44,772 nt of DNA from Pleionea sp. CnH1-48 (lineage in GTDB: Bacteria > Pseudomonadota > Gammaproteobacteria > Enterobacterales > Kangiellaceae): the NCBI RefSeq assembly GCF_024124665.1, contig NZ_JAMXSB010000021.1, forward strand, positions 1-44,772. Reading direction: 5' to 3'. Each line of letters begins with the position of its first letter. Positions within the stretch are counted from its first letter, which is position 1. This document shows, in pieces, positions 33,241 to 41,587 of the stretch. The translations under genes and the position numbers were made by a program. Under the pieces are notes generated by a model. The model saw only the letters and a program-made list of their open reading frames with translations. It did no database searches and had not been told where the DNA came from.

Positions 33241-34515
33241 ATGAAGCGTAGACATTTTATTGCGGGTACTTTGGCTGTCGGATCTTTAGCGGCGTTTATG
33301 GTAAAGCCTAAAGACAGTGGCTCTGGTTACGATGATTACTTTGCGCGCCTAAACGATGAGTTAAAAAGCAATGGACCCTATAAGCCTTCTGTGTTGGTTG
33401 ATTTGGACCGATTGGATAAGAACATTGAACAGTTGAAAAAGACAATTAATCCTGACGTTTCTTATCGTATTGTTGCTAAATCACTGCCCAGTCCTGAGTT
33501 GCTTTCTTATGTGATGGAGAAAGCGAATACTCGACGTTTGATGGTGTTTCATCAGCCTTTTCTCTCTCATGTAGCCGTTGCTTTTCCTGATGCGGATGTG
33601 TTGATGGGAAAACCCATGCCTGTCAAAGCCGCTGAACGCTTCTATCAGCAGTTGCCTGAAGTCGCTGCGTTTGATCCTACTGCTCAATTGCAGTGGTTGA
33701 TTGATTCTCCAGAGCGTTTGCATCAGTACTTGGAACTGGCAAAAGCAATAAATACCTCTATGCGTATTAACATTGAAATTGATGTCGGGCTGCATCGAGG
33801 TGGTGTTGATTCTCTGGATGTTTTTGAGCAAATGCTGGCGATTATAGAGAGTCATCCTGAGCATTTATCTTTTGCTGGCTTGATGGGCTATGATCCCCAC
33901 GTTGTTAAACTTCCTTCGATTATTAAATCTAAAGAGCAGGCGTATCAAGAATCGCAAACAATTTATTCTAGTTTTATTGATTATGTTCGTGAGAAACTCC
34001 CACATATTAAGATCGAATCATTGTGTTTAAATGGCGCAGGAAGCCCGACTCTTGCCATGCATCAGCAAGGGTCGGTGATTAACGATATTGCTGCAGGTTC
34101 TTGTTTAGTTAAGCCGAGTGACTTCGATATCCCTTCTCTTAGCGCTTTTACTCCGGCAGCCTACATTGCTACCCCGGTTCTTAAGAAGCTTAAATCGACA
34201 CAGATACCCGCTGTCGAAGCTTTGTCGAATGTGTTTGAGTGGTGGGATCCAAACCAGCAGCAAACGTTTTTTATTTATGGCGGCGAATGGATGGCACACT
34301 ATGAGTCACCACAGGGGCTCCAGGGGAATGCGTTGTTTGGTAAAAGTACGAATCAACAAATGATCAACGGCTCTCATCGCGTTGAGCTGAAGGCTGACGA
34401 CCATGTATTTTTGCGGCCGACTCAAAGTGAAGCGGTTTTTTTGCAGTTTGGTGAGCTTATCGCAATGCGAGGCGAGAAAATTGAAGGCCATTGGTCGATT
34501 CTTAAAGAGGCTTAA
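33241..34515 (+). CDS. Exported DSD1-like PLP enzyme (D-threonine aldolase/D-serine dehydratase family)
   Basis: A 424-residue alanine-racemase-fold PLP enzyme. The N-terminus KRRHFIAGTLAVGSLAAF is a twin-arginine-like leader. VSYRIVAKSLPSP holds the PLP lysine (K80). The C-terminal D-serine-dehydratase-like domain shows FLRPTQSEAVFLQFGEL, the metal-site region. Family members cleave D-threonine or related beta-hydroxy D-amino acids, or dehydrate D-serine. An exported form with a leader is unusual because PLP enzymes normally act in the cytoplasm. It follows the oxidase gene by 18 bases. Confidence 0.82.
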   Translation: MKRRHFIAGTLAVGSLAAFMVKPKDSGSGYDDYFARLNDELKSNGPYKPSVLVDLDRLDKNIEQLKKTINPDVSYRIVAKSLPSPELLSYVMEKANTRRLMVFHQPFLSHVAVAFPDADVLMGKPMPVKAAERFYQQLPEVAAFDPTAQLQWLIDSPERLHQYLELAKAINTSMRINIEIDVGLHRGGVDSLDVFEQMLAIIESHPEHLSFAGLMGYDPHVVKLPSIIKSKEQAYQESQTIYSSFIDYVREKLPHIKIESLCLNGAGSPTLAMHQQGSVINDIAAGSCLVKPSDFDIPSLSAFTPAAYIATPVLKKLKSTQIPAVEALSNVFEWWDPNQQQTFFIYGGEWMAHYESPQGLQGNALFGKSTNQQMINGSHRVELKADDHVFLRPTQSEAVFLQFGELIAMRGEKIEGHWSILKEA

Positions 34516-34529
34516 TTCCATCAGCACAT

Positions 34530-34599
34530 CGATACCCAAAGTATTTCGAGGCGTAGCCAACACCGCTGCACCTTGAAAGGCGACGGGTATATGTATCGG
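34530..34599. repeat. Dispersed intergenic hairpin repeat, short form
   Basis: This is the reverse-oriented, shorter copy of the element at 24227-24357. The shared blocks are CCCGTCGCCTTTC, GGTGCAGCGGTGTTGGCT and GAAATACTTTGGG (read on the minus strand). The roughly 65-base internal arm of the long form is missing. Its ends CGATAC / GTATCG pair, and a T-rich stretch follows, so it may also end the upstream transcript. Confidence 0.75.
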
Positions 34600-34791
34600 T
34601 TTTTCTTATTCTTTTTATGAAGAAGCCAGAAGGATAACAAGCTCTTTTGGATATGGATTTTCCTTGGGGTCTAGATTGAGTTGGTTAGCTTCATTGAAAG
34701 CTGGCTGAATTTTAACTAGACTGCGAATGACAGCATTGTTTTTTATTAAGGCTTAGTGCAATGCTGCGAGCCGTTGCTGTATGAGTACTTA

Positions 34792-35181
34792 ATGAACTAT
34801 TCGATTCTATTTTTTCAAAAGCAGAAGTTTATGGAAGTTCGCTTTTCGGGCGAGGTGCATGGCAGTGATATATTGCGCTGTCTTGCTGAAGGTATGTCTG
34901 ATTCTCGTTTTAAGCTTGGCATGTCGTTATTAGTGGATTATACAGGAGCTCACCCGGTATTAGATCTGGATGATTATGAGCACATGCTGGCCTTTGCCAA
35001 AAAAGCCAATCCGCAGCGTGTTAAGTATTGTTCGGCGGTGGTCGTGGATAATGAAATTGACAAAGGTATTGCCAGCTTATGGTATCAGTACACTATGCGT
35101 ATACCTGAAGAGGTTTATCAAATCTTTTCGACCCGAGCAGAAGCGATGGCGTGGATTGATGATTTTTATATCCATCATTAG
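34792..35181 (+). CDS. STAS/SpoIIAA-like small protein
   Basis: A 129-residue cytosolic protein with an alternating beta/alpha layout: NYSILFFQKQKFMEVRFSGE, a central helix, MSLLVDYTGAHPVLDLDDYE, VKYCSAVVVDNEIDKGIA, FSTRAEAMAWIDDF. This is the pattern of SpoIIAA-like STAS proteins, several of which bind lipids or regulate other proteins. I prefer the ATG that starts directly at the first strand; a GTG 12 codons earlier is possible. A strong terminator follows. Confidence 0.6.
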   Translation: MNYSILFFQKQKFMEVRFSGEVHGSDILRCLAEGMSDSRFKLGMSLLVDYTGAHPVLDLDDYEHMLAFAKKANPQRVKYCSAVVVDNEIDKGIASLWYQYTMRIPEEVYQIFSTRAEAMAWIDDFYIHH

Positions 35182-35201
35182 AAAGTAAAGAAAGGATAGA
35201 G

Positions 35202-35230
35202 AAAAAGGGCTCAATTATGAGCCCTTTTTT
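35202..35230. terminator. Bidirectional terminator
   Basis: A5-GGGCTCA / TGAGCCC-T6 with an ATTA loop; A-runs and T-runs serve both strands. It ends the STAS-like gene and the convergent S15 hydrolase gene. Confidence 0.9.
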
Positions 35231-35232
35231 GA

Positions 35233-36855
35233 TCAGTGAACGATAGGAAGTTGTAATTCTGATTGAGCGTTGCGGTTAAATTTAAACGCCACTTTGTAAG
35301 GAAGTATGGTGGGGACACCGTACAGAATATCAAAAGTGTCAATGGCTACAGCAACGCGGTGGCCTGCTGGGATGTCATAGGCTGTTGCTACTAGTTCCCA
35401 CTCTACGGTTTGAGTACTACCCGCATTGGCGTTATGCAAAGTAACAGGACCATGAGTAATCAAGGTGCCTGTGCCATTGGGTGCTACATCGTATAAGTAA
35501 GCGTTAAGCTGCATTTTTGAAGAAGAAGGTTTTACGTGCACTTTTATCTTTGGAATGCCTCGCAATTTCATCTTGCTGGATACTTCAGATGACTTAAAAA
35601 CGATACCATTCACAGGACTGATTAAAGACAGTTTCGTTTTTACTGGGATTTTTAGATGGGCATCTAACAGGGCTGATAAGACAGGAATGCCTGTTGTTGC
35701 AAAAGTATCCAGGCCGCTATAAATGGTGTCGGTCTTTGTCCACCAAGGCTTATATTTTGATTGTGAAAGACCACCGTGAGAAAACCAGCTTCTCGACTCC
35801 ATGTAGTAAGTTTTTGTGGTTGCCTGGGGGATTGGCCAGTCAGAGAAGCTGTCTGTTTGGTGAGTGAGATCGGTCAACATATTGACCGGAGCTTCCTGAG
35901 TGATGCCATTCTCTTCGCCTTTCAACCAATGATCAAACCACTTATGAGTTTTGTTCCAGGTGTAGTTATCTAGACCTACCAGACCAAAGCCTTCGCCACT
36001 GGCGTGAGTGCCTTGACGTAAATCTAATCGCTTAGGACCCGTTAACTGAGAGTAAAACTTCAATAGGTTATTTGGCTGGAAGAGGTTATCGCCAAAATTA
36101 TTTGCCAAATAGACTGGAGCGTTTCTTTCGTTAATTAAATGCACATAGTTTTTAACTGAGCGTTCTTCTCCCCACTGAATGGTCGATGCTATGTTTCTGT
36201 TAAAAATTAGGTTGCTGTAGTTTTGGGCGATGGTGGGGTCCATGTTTGCTGTAATTAAGCCTGAAGAAACCAAAAAGAATCCCCAGAATAAGCGCGGCGT
36301 TTCATGTTGATACAAAGAGTCAATTAAAGAACCCCAGGTGCTCATAGCGACAGCTGTTTTAATGCGTGGCTCGCGCGCCAATCCCATTAAACTGATACCT
36401 GAGCCATAAGAGATACCACTAATACCTATGTTGTTCATATCGGCATCGGTATAGGCATCTAACCAGTCAACTAAGGAGCTAAGATCGGCCATGTCTTTGT
36501 CGCCAACGACATTCACTTCACCGCCAGAACAACCCCAGCCACGGGAACTATAACTAAGTACCTGATAGCCTTTCTTGGCAAACTGAGCGGCTTGAATCAG
36601 ATATTCGTGCTCGTCGAGTACCCAGCTGTTGGCAAAAATAATGGTTGGGAATCCAGCGCGCGGCACCTCGCCTTTAGGAACAAATAAGTTGGCCGCGATT
36701 TTGGTGCCATCGTAGGACATCACTTCGATGGAATCGTCAAAGGTGTAATGCTCTGAGGGGGGCAGTGGGATCTCAAAGCAAATATTTGCATTGGCGGTTG
36801 ATTGACACAGGATAGAAAATAAAATAGTGAAGCTAAAAAGAACAATGTTTTTCAT
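35233..36855 (-). CDS. Secreted CocE/NonD-type S15 hydrolase
   Basis: A 540-residue exported serine hydrolase with a signal peptide (residues 1-24). Its alpha/beta hydrolase domain includes YSSRGWGCSGGEVNVVGDKD, the elbow GISGISYGSG (S149), a probable acid in NNFGDNLFQ and a histidine in RQGTHASG. A C-terminal jelly-roll of X-Pro dipeptidyl-peptidase type runs from about 370 (LISPVNGIVFKSSEVSSKMK to VAVAIDTFDILYGVP). The family includes X-prolyl dipeptidyl peptidases, cocaine esterase and cephalosporin acylases; the substrate is not readable here. Confidence 0.85.
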   Translation of the reverse strand: MKNIVLFSFTILFSILCQSTANANICFEIPLPPSEHYTFDDSIEVMSYDGTKIAANLFVPKGEVPRAGFPTIIFANSWVLDEHEYLIQAAQFAKKGYQVLSYSSRGWGCSGGEVNVVGDKDMADLSSLVDWLDAYTDADMNNIGISGISYGSGISLMGLAREPRIKTAVAMSTWGSLIDSLYQHETPRLFWGFFLVSSGLITANMDPTIAQNYSNLIFNRNIASTIQWGEERSVKNYVHLINERNAPVYLANNFGDNLFQPNNLLKFYSQLTGPKRLDLRQGTHASGEGFGLVGLDNYTWNKTHKWFDHWLKGEENGITQEAPVNMLTDLTHQTDSFSDWPIPQATTKTYYMESRSWFSHGGLSQSKYKPWWTKTDTIYSGLDTFATTGIPVLSALLDAHLKIPVKTKLSLISPVNGIVFKSSEVSSKMKLRGIPKIKVHVKPSSSKMQLNAYLYDVAPNGTGTLITHGPVTLHNANAGSTQTVEWELVATAYDIPAGHRVAVAIDTFDILYGVPTILPYKVAFKFNRNAQSELQLPIVH

Positions 36856-37359
36856 GAGCTCATTCCTTATTAGGTCTTGAACTGCTTTGTTAATCTTGTT
36901 GTGTTTCTGGTACGACCTTCAACCAGTTGGGCTAAATGTAAAGTGAAATTAAAAAAAGAAAAGAGAGACTATTTACTTTTTAGTAAAGTGCACTGCACAA
37001 AAATAAAATTGTAATGAAAGCGACAAGTTAAAGCCTTATATTTCGCCCGGTTGGGCTGAGATTTTAAACACGGATGGGCTAAGTTTTTTGTTGTGAGATA
37101 TTGTCTTTAGGCGTTTGCTTTAATGCGCTGCAATAAAATAGGTGGAAAAATTAAATCGATTGTTTTAAACAAATGTTCGATCTTCTGTGGTAACTTATTC
37201 CTTATACCCTCTTTGTTTATTAAGCAAGAATTCACTTTGCGTTCATTAAATTAAAGAACCGTTCTGTCGTTGAGTTTGCGGCCCTTAATCATGAAAACAA
37301 TGATTCCGTTTTCATTCTATGATATGAATATTTGAGTTGTGATTTTTTGAGGATTGGCG
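36856..37359. other. Divergent intergenic region with small palindromes
   Basis: It contains GTGCACTGCAC (36988-36998, perfect dyad), TTTACT / AGTAAA hairpin (36972-36987) and TTGTTTTAAACAA (37158-37170), related to motifs in the 20.5 kb gap. No gene was recognised. Promoters for the S15 hydrolase and the S41 peptidase must be here. Confidence 0.4.
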
Positions 37360-38670
37360 ATGAAGTTAAGAATAACATCAATAGGTCTATTACTCGGTCT
37401 GGCTGCTTGTGGTGGTAGTGATGACGGTGGGAATAGCGGGTTTAATCCTCCCGCTTCTGGGTTTGCTCAATGTTCTGTCGCCGATCAAAATGCTGTCTGG
37501 TTTAGTTATTTGCAAGATTGGTATTACTGGTATCAAGATTTACCAACTGGGATTGATGCTCAACAATATGCGTCACCTGCCGCTATGTTAGCGGACGTAA
37601 AAGTGGCCGCTGATCGTTTTAGTTTTATGATGTCGCAAGCTGACTATGATGCCTTTTTTAACAGCGGAACTTTTTTCGGTTATGGAGCGAGTTTTGATCG
37701 CGATGAGTCAACGGATTATTTTCGTGTTCGATATGTTTTCTCTGGAAGTGGAGCTGAAAGTGCAGGGTTGCAACGAGGAGATAGAGTCACACACATTAAT
37801 GGTTTTTCGGTTACTGATATTAATGCACAACAAATGTCGAATGAAGCTGTGTTTGGACCGGATCAAGATGGCTTCACAATTGATGTTCGTTATATTACGC
37901 CCAACGATGAAACTCTTGATCGCCAGATGGTAAAAGGTACCGTCAATACCAACACTGTTTTTGACAGCCGCTTGCTTAATACCAATGCTGGACAGGTTGC
38001 TTATTTATCTTTTCAACATGGATTCATTGAACCCTCATCTGCCGAATTACAAACGGCTTTTGGTCAGTTTGCTGCAGCGAATCCTCGACAGATGATTTTA
38101 GATTTGCGTTATAACGGTGGTGGGCGTTTGAGTGTATCGCAATTATTAAGTTCTCTAGCGGGTGGTGATAATAGCCTTGGTAATAACTATGCAACCTTGC
38201 AGTACAATAATAAACACACTGACGCTAATTTCACTTTTGCGTTTTTAAACGAGACTAACAAATTAAATCTCGATCGTTTAATTGTATTAACAACGGATGC
38301 CACCTGTTCGGCGAGTGAAGCAGTCATTAATGGATTATCGCCTTTTATTGATGTTGTGACAGTGGGTGAAACTACATGCGGAAAACCAGTAGGTATGTCA
38401 CCGCAATCTTATTGTGAGCAGGTAATGTCTGCGATTAATTTTCAGGTAGTGAATCATCAAGGCAATGGCGATTATTTTAACGGGATTAATGCAAGTTGTA
38501 CTATCAACGATCAAATAAGAGTGGATTGGGCGCAATCTGGTGATCCTGTGTTTGATGAAGCGTTACAGTATGCCGAAAATGGTGCTTGTTCTACTGCGGT
38601 TAATAAATATGTACCGACAGAGAAAAGTCGTTTTTCTGGAGAGGCTTTTATAGGGAAAGATCTGCATTAG
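37360..38670 (+). CDS. S41-family (C-terminal processing type) peptidase lipoprotein
   Basis: A 436-residue lipoprotein (lipobox LAAC, then GGSDDGG). A helical N-terminal segment (SYLQDWYYWYQDLPTGID) precedes a PDZ domain at about 120-190 (SGSGAESAGLQRGDRVTHIN). The S41 catalytic domain includes MILDLRYNGGGRLSVSQLLS, the serine motif ATCSASEAVINGL around residue 317 and a downstream lysine in ETTCGKPVG. I use the ATG preceded by GAGG rather than a TTG two codons earlier. It should cleave unfolded or C-terminal substrates in the periplasm. Several cysteines in the last third may form disulfides. Confidence 0.88.
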   Translation: MKLRITSIGLLLGLAACGGSDDGGNSGFNPPASGFAQCSVADQNAVWFSYLQDWYYWYQDLPTGIDAQQYASPAAMLADVKVAADRFSFMMSQADYDAFFNSGTFFGYGASFDRDESTDYFRVRYVFSGSGAESAGLQRGDRVTHINGFSVTDINAQQMSNEAVFGPDQDGFTIDVRYITPNDETLDRQMVKGTVNTNTVFDSRLLNTNAGQVAYLSFQHGFIEPSSAELQTAFGQFAAANPRQMILDLRYNGGGRLSVSQLLSSLAGGDNSLGNNYATLQYNNKHTDANFTFAFLNETNKLNLDRLIVLTTDATCSASEAVINGLSPFIDVVTVGETTCGKPVGMSPQSYCEQVMSAINFQVVNHQGNGDYFNGINASCTINDQIRVDWAQSGDPVFDEALQYAENGACSTAVNKYVPTEKSRFSGEAFIGKDLH

Positions 38671-38845
38671 AGAAATCATTAAATGAGATTTGTAAAAGTT
38701 TAAAAAGTTCTAAATATTTCTTTATTGAGATATAAAGGCATTATTTTGTGTCTATTTTTACCAAATCGCAGTAATCAATAGATTTTCAATTATGGTTCGT
38801 TTATTATCCGCCGCCCTTTAAGTAGTCTCTAAGGAAATCGACTCT

Positions 38846-39631
38846 ATGAACTTAAGAACTTTACGTAGCGCTGTTGCATTATTGGTTTTTGGATTATCAA
38901 ATGCAGTTTTTGCAGCCGACTTCTCTGTACCTTCTCTTTCTCGTTGCCTGGACGATATGAAAGCCAGCAATACTCAAGATGCGAAAGTCTATAACTTATA
39001 CACTGACTTCTACTATGAGATGGAAGACAAGCGTGATTACGCCGTTGAAGCGGTTAATCAAATGGCTAAATTATTTGCGCCAGAAAACTCTGAGTGTCGT
39101 CAGTTTTCACAACCGATGAACCGCGAAACGGTTACCTGTGAAAAAATTGGTGGTAGCGACGTTTGTATCATTCCAAGTGATGCAGGTGAGTTTGTTGTAG
39201 TAAAAGATTATGTGGACTCAACAAATATTGTTTTAACAGAGTACGATAATGATTATCGTCGTTTTCCGAGAATTAAAGCCGCTAATGATCAAGCTTCATT
39301 GTGGTTGCCAAAGCCAGAGTTATGCTACAGCGATTTGCTAGCTAACATTTTTGATAGCCAATCGTATATGTTGGATGCAAGCAGCTACACAAACTTTGGT
39401 GACTTCCGTTATGTGTTAGCACGCACCACTCGTGATTTGGTAAAGAGCATTGAGACAGATACTAACGAATGTCGTTATGAGACGTCTGCCCACGAAGCGG
39501 GTAAGACCCAATGTTTGTATCGTCGCAACAAGCCTTCTATTTGTGGCATCACTACCACAGGCGGCGGTTACTTTATTTATGTAACGGATGCAGACAAAAG
39601 CGTTCACTTAATCTTCAATCGTTGGGATTAA
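38846..39631 (+). CDS. Secreted protein of two homologous four-cysteine repeats
   Basis: A 261-residue exported protein with a signal peptide (residues 1-23, NAVFA). I do not recognise the family. The mature part is a tandem duplication: cysteines at 34, 84, 98 and 107 recur at 160, 209, 223 and 233, with spacings 50-14-9 and 49-14-10. Each repeat has C-x-x-D, ECR, a TC or TQC step and a last strand (VCIIP or ICGIT) followed by GEFVVV or GYFIYV. Two disulfides per repeat are likely. AAGGA precedes the ATG; a strong terminator follows. Possibly a small secreted binding protein or inhibitor. Confidence 0.75.
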   Translation: MNLRTLRSAVALLVFGLSNAVFAADFSVPSLSRCLDDMKASNTQDAKVYNLYTDFYYEMEDKRDYAVEAVNQMAKLFAPENSECRQFSQPMNRETVTCEKIGGSDVCIIPSDAGEFVVVKDYVDSTNIVLTEYDNDYRRFPRIKAANDQASLWLPKPELCYSDLLANIFDSQSYMLDASSYTNFGDFRYVLARTTRDLVKSIETDTNECRYETSAHEAGKTQCLYRRNKPSICGITTTGGGYFIYVTDADKSVHLIFNRWD

Positions 39632-39657
39632 TAATTGCTGACGCAGTTTGTCTTTTG

Positions 39658-39687
39658 AAATGCCGCTGATTCAGCGGCATTTTTTTA
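39658..39687 (+). terminator. Rho-independent terminator
   Basis: AAATGCCGCTG / CAGCGGCATTT stem with a three-base loop followed by T8, 26 bases past the duplicated secreted-protein gene. Confidence 0.92.
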
Positions 39688-39765
39688 TCCTTTCTCGCTG
39701 TAGTTTGTTCTCAATATGTAGCATTTCTTAATAGCAAAGCGTGCCAATGCCCGGTGATATTTTTG

Positions 39766-39933
39766 TCACTCCATTAGTGTTTTGGCTGTGGTTCTAGATA
39801 CAGTCCTATCTCTACGGTGGGAATAGTTTTTGCTGGATTCTTGATTCTCCCCACATAGAAAAGTTCTACAGATACAACGAGTTGCACAGTGATAAAATCT
39901 AGGCGAATGGATATCCACCAGTCCTTTTCTGGC
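39766..39933 (-). pseudogene. RAYT remnant, N-terminal piece
   Basis: On the minus strand ARKGLVDI is followed by SPRFYHCATRCICRTFLCGE and KNYSHRR. This is the start of a REP-associated tyrosine transposase (typically ARRELVDI ... YYHCVSRCVRRAFLCGED). A TGA ends it before the HUH motif and no in-frame start is left. It faces away from the toxin module to its right. Confidence 0.7.
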
Positions 39934-40052
39934 AATGGTTATTCATGCTCTCCCTTGTTCTTATAAAAGTCAGTTACATAGTGTCGAACTAAACCCTCTG
40001 AAGCCAGAAGAGAATATCGACAATGGATGTAAGGGGTCTCTTAATGTGACCA

Positions 40053-40092
40053 GAGTAAAGTGCTATAGTCGGAGTGTCTGAAGGTCTATTTG
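40053..40092. repeat. Cassette-junction repeat, copy A
   Basis: It reads GAGTAAAGTGCTATAGTC, GGAGTGTCTGAAGGT and CTATTTG. A near-identical copy stands at 42938-42977 and a diverged one at 42888-42921. Copy A ends on the first codon of the toxin module; its AAGG could serve as ribosome site for the TTG there. Confidence 0.75.
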
Positions 40093-40956
40093 ATTCCTAG
40101 TGCAGCTAAGCTCGCCAAAAAAGGAGTTAAGGAGCTTTCTGAGAATATTAGTGAGAAACAGATTAAGAAGAATACAACTGACTCTTGTTGCTTTGTTGCT
40201 GGAACTCAAGTTTTGACCGAAAGTGGTTATAAGAATATCGAAGATATAGAGTTAGGGGAGAAGTTATGGGCAAAAAACACTGATACAGGAGAGCAAGACT
40301 GGAAGCCTGTTACAAGACTATTTGTTGAACCTGGTCGTGGAATTTATGAAATTAAATTGATTGGCCAAGATGGGTTTATCCAAAAGATAGAAGCAACTGA
40401 TGATCATCCATTCTATGTAGTCGGCAAAGGGTGGAAGCAAACTCTTGAACTTGATATCGGTGATCGTATTGAAACCGATGGTTATGGTGAGATGCGAGTG
40501 CTTCACGTTCTAGATGAAAAACGTTCAGATGTGACTTATAACTTCACAGTGGCAGACTTCCATACTTACTATGTGACAAAACGTAATGTGTTGGTGCATA
40601 ATTGTAACAAGGAATTGCATGAGCAGGCTGAGTTAGCTAGAGATAATTTAGCGGCAGAGTTAAAGAAGTCAAAACACCCACCAGCAGCAGTTGTTGGAGC
40701 TTACTCTCCTTCAAGTGGAAAAGTTGTTGCTGGTGCGAGCAAGGGTGGAGGACGAGGATGTGCTGAGTTAAGCTGTTCCGAAGCTTTAGGTCACCCGTCT
40801 GATATTCAGTTTACAAGAGCCGTTAGGCCTCGAACTAGACAAGATGTTCCTGTTTGTAATACATGTGAAGGCTCGTATGGACGAGATGCTTTTCCTGATC
40901 CAAAAACACGGTACAAAAGTGAGGGGGCGAAGCCTGAGAACTATGAAGACATTTGA
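40090..40956 (+). CDS. Polymorphic toxin C-terminal module: Hint domain plus deaminase-like toxin domain
   Basis: A 288-residue module lacking any delivery or secretion domain. Residues about 33-172 are a pretoxin Hint domain: CFVAGTQVLTESGYKNIED with the catalytic cysteine near 34, ATDDHPFYVVGKGW, and TYYVTKRNVLVHNC ending in N171-C172. Residues 173-288 carry a zinc-deaminase-like pattern, C224-A-E226 in GRGCAELSC and C256-N-T-C259 in VPVCNTCEG, as in cytidine-deaminase-superfamily toxins. Hint domains self-cleave to free the toxin. The TTG start is uncertain: the module opens inside a repeat, which suggests an orphan cassette split off a larger toxin gene. It overlaps the immunity gene by 14 bases. 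Confidence 0.82.
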   Translation: MIPSAAKLAKKGVKELSENISEKQIKKNTTDSCCFVAGTQVLTESGYKNIEDIELGEKLWAKNTDTGEQDWKPVTRLFVEPGRGIYEIKLIGQDGFIQKIEATDDHPFYVVGKGWKQTLELDIGDRIETDGYGEMRVLHVLDEKRSDVTYNFTVADFHTYYVTKRNVLVHNCNKELHEQAELARDNLAAELKKSKHPPAAVVGAYSPSSGKVVAGASKGGGRGCAELSCSEALGHPSDIQFTRAVRPRTRQDVPVCNTCEGSYGRDAFPDPKTRYKSEGAKPENYEDI

Positions 40957-41383
40957 AGATATTCTAGGGTATGAGTACGATTGGCTAGCGACCGATAGAC
41001 TGGGGTATGTCGCGCTTTTTAGTACGGCTGGATTGGGGTATGCACCTCTACCATTTTTAGAAGATACCGATTTGTATGATGATACAATTGAAGCAATATT
41101 ATGTTTGTCTGTTAGTACTGCTTCAAAAGTCTACCCTAAAATTGACATAGAGCATGATAATACTTGGAAGAGAGTGTCTGAGAGAGGGCTTTATAGTTTT
41201 GATGCAGATGTGAATACCGGAATATATCATGTAGCTAGTATTCCACAAGAACCTTTGTTATTACATGAGTTGCCTAAAAATATTGCAAGTGTAATAGAGA
41301 GAGTTAAATTGGAAAGTGTTCTTTTCAACGAGGCATCTATCATTTCTGAATTGGATATAAAGAGTAAATACAGTGCTCAATAA
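40943..41383 (+). CDS. Immunity protein of the Hint-deaminase toxin
   Basis: A 146-residue acidic cytosolic protein starting MKTFEDILGYEYDWLATDR and containing GYVALFSTAGLGYAPLPF. Its ATG lies inside the end of the toxin gene (overlap 14 bases), the normal toxin-immunity arrangement. Longer upstream starts would translate the toxin coding sequence in the wrong frame and are rejected. I do not know the fold by name. A toxin-neutralising role is inferred from position, overlap, size and acidity. Confidence 0.75.
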   Translation: MKTFEDILGYEYDWLATDRLGYVALFSTAGLGYAPLPFLEDTDLYDDTIEAILCLSVSTASKVYPKIDIEHDNTWKRVSERGLYSFDADVNTGIYHVASIPQEPLLLHELPKNIASVIERVKLESVLFNEASIISELDIKSKYSAQ

Positions 41384-41400
41384 ATTTAAACTGCATTGAA

Positions 41401-41446
41401 GACACCCTGTTTATGAGAGGTGAGCTTAAACCTCTCATAAACAGTC
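41401..41446. repeat. REP-like inverted repeat, copy 1
   Basis: A perfect 15-bp stem CTGTTTATGAGAGGT / ACCTCTCATAAACAG with an eight-base loop, preceded by GACACC. It lies directly after the immunity gene and about 145 bases before a RAYT remnant, so it may be that transposase's cognate REP hairpin. Related pieces lie at 42148-42179 and 42825-42840. Confidence 0.7.
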
Positions 41447-41587
41447 TAGATTAGTTAAGATTGTTAATTATTTAGCTTAGCTACCAAAAGTTTGTCGGAC
41501 AGATAACAGATAAAACAGATAAAGGACATCCATTTTTCAAATTGACAAGTCTAACCAGACGAACTTCTTAAACTTATTGATTAAAAG

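Noticed and set aside
40090-40956. Intein interpretation of the Hint domain
   Set aside because: No extein halves of a host protein; the domain sits directly before a toxin-like module and an overlapping small gene, which is the pretoxin arrangement.
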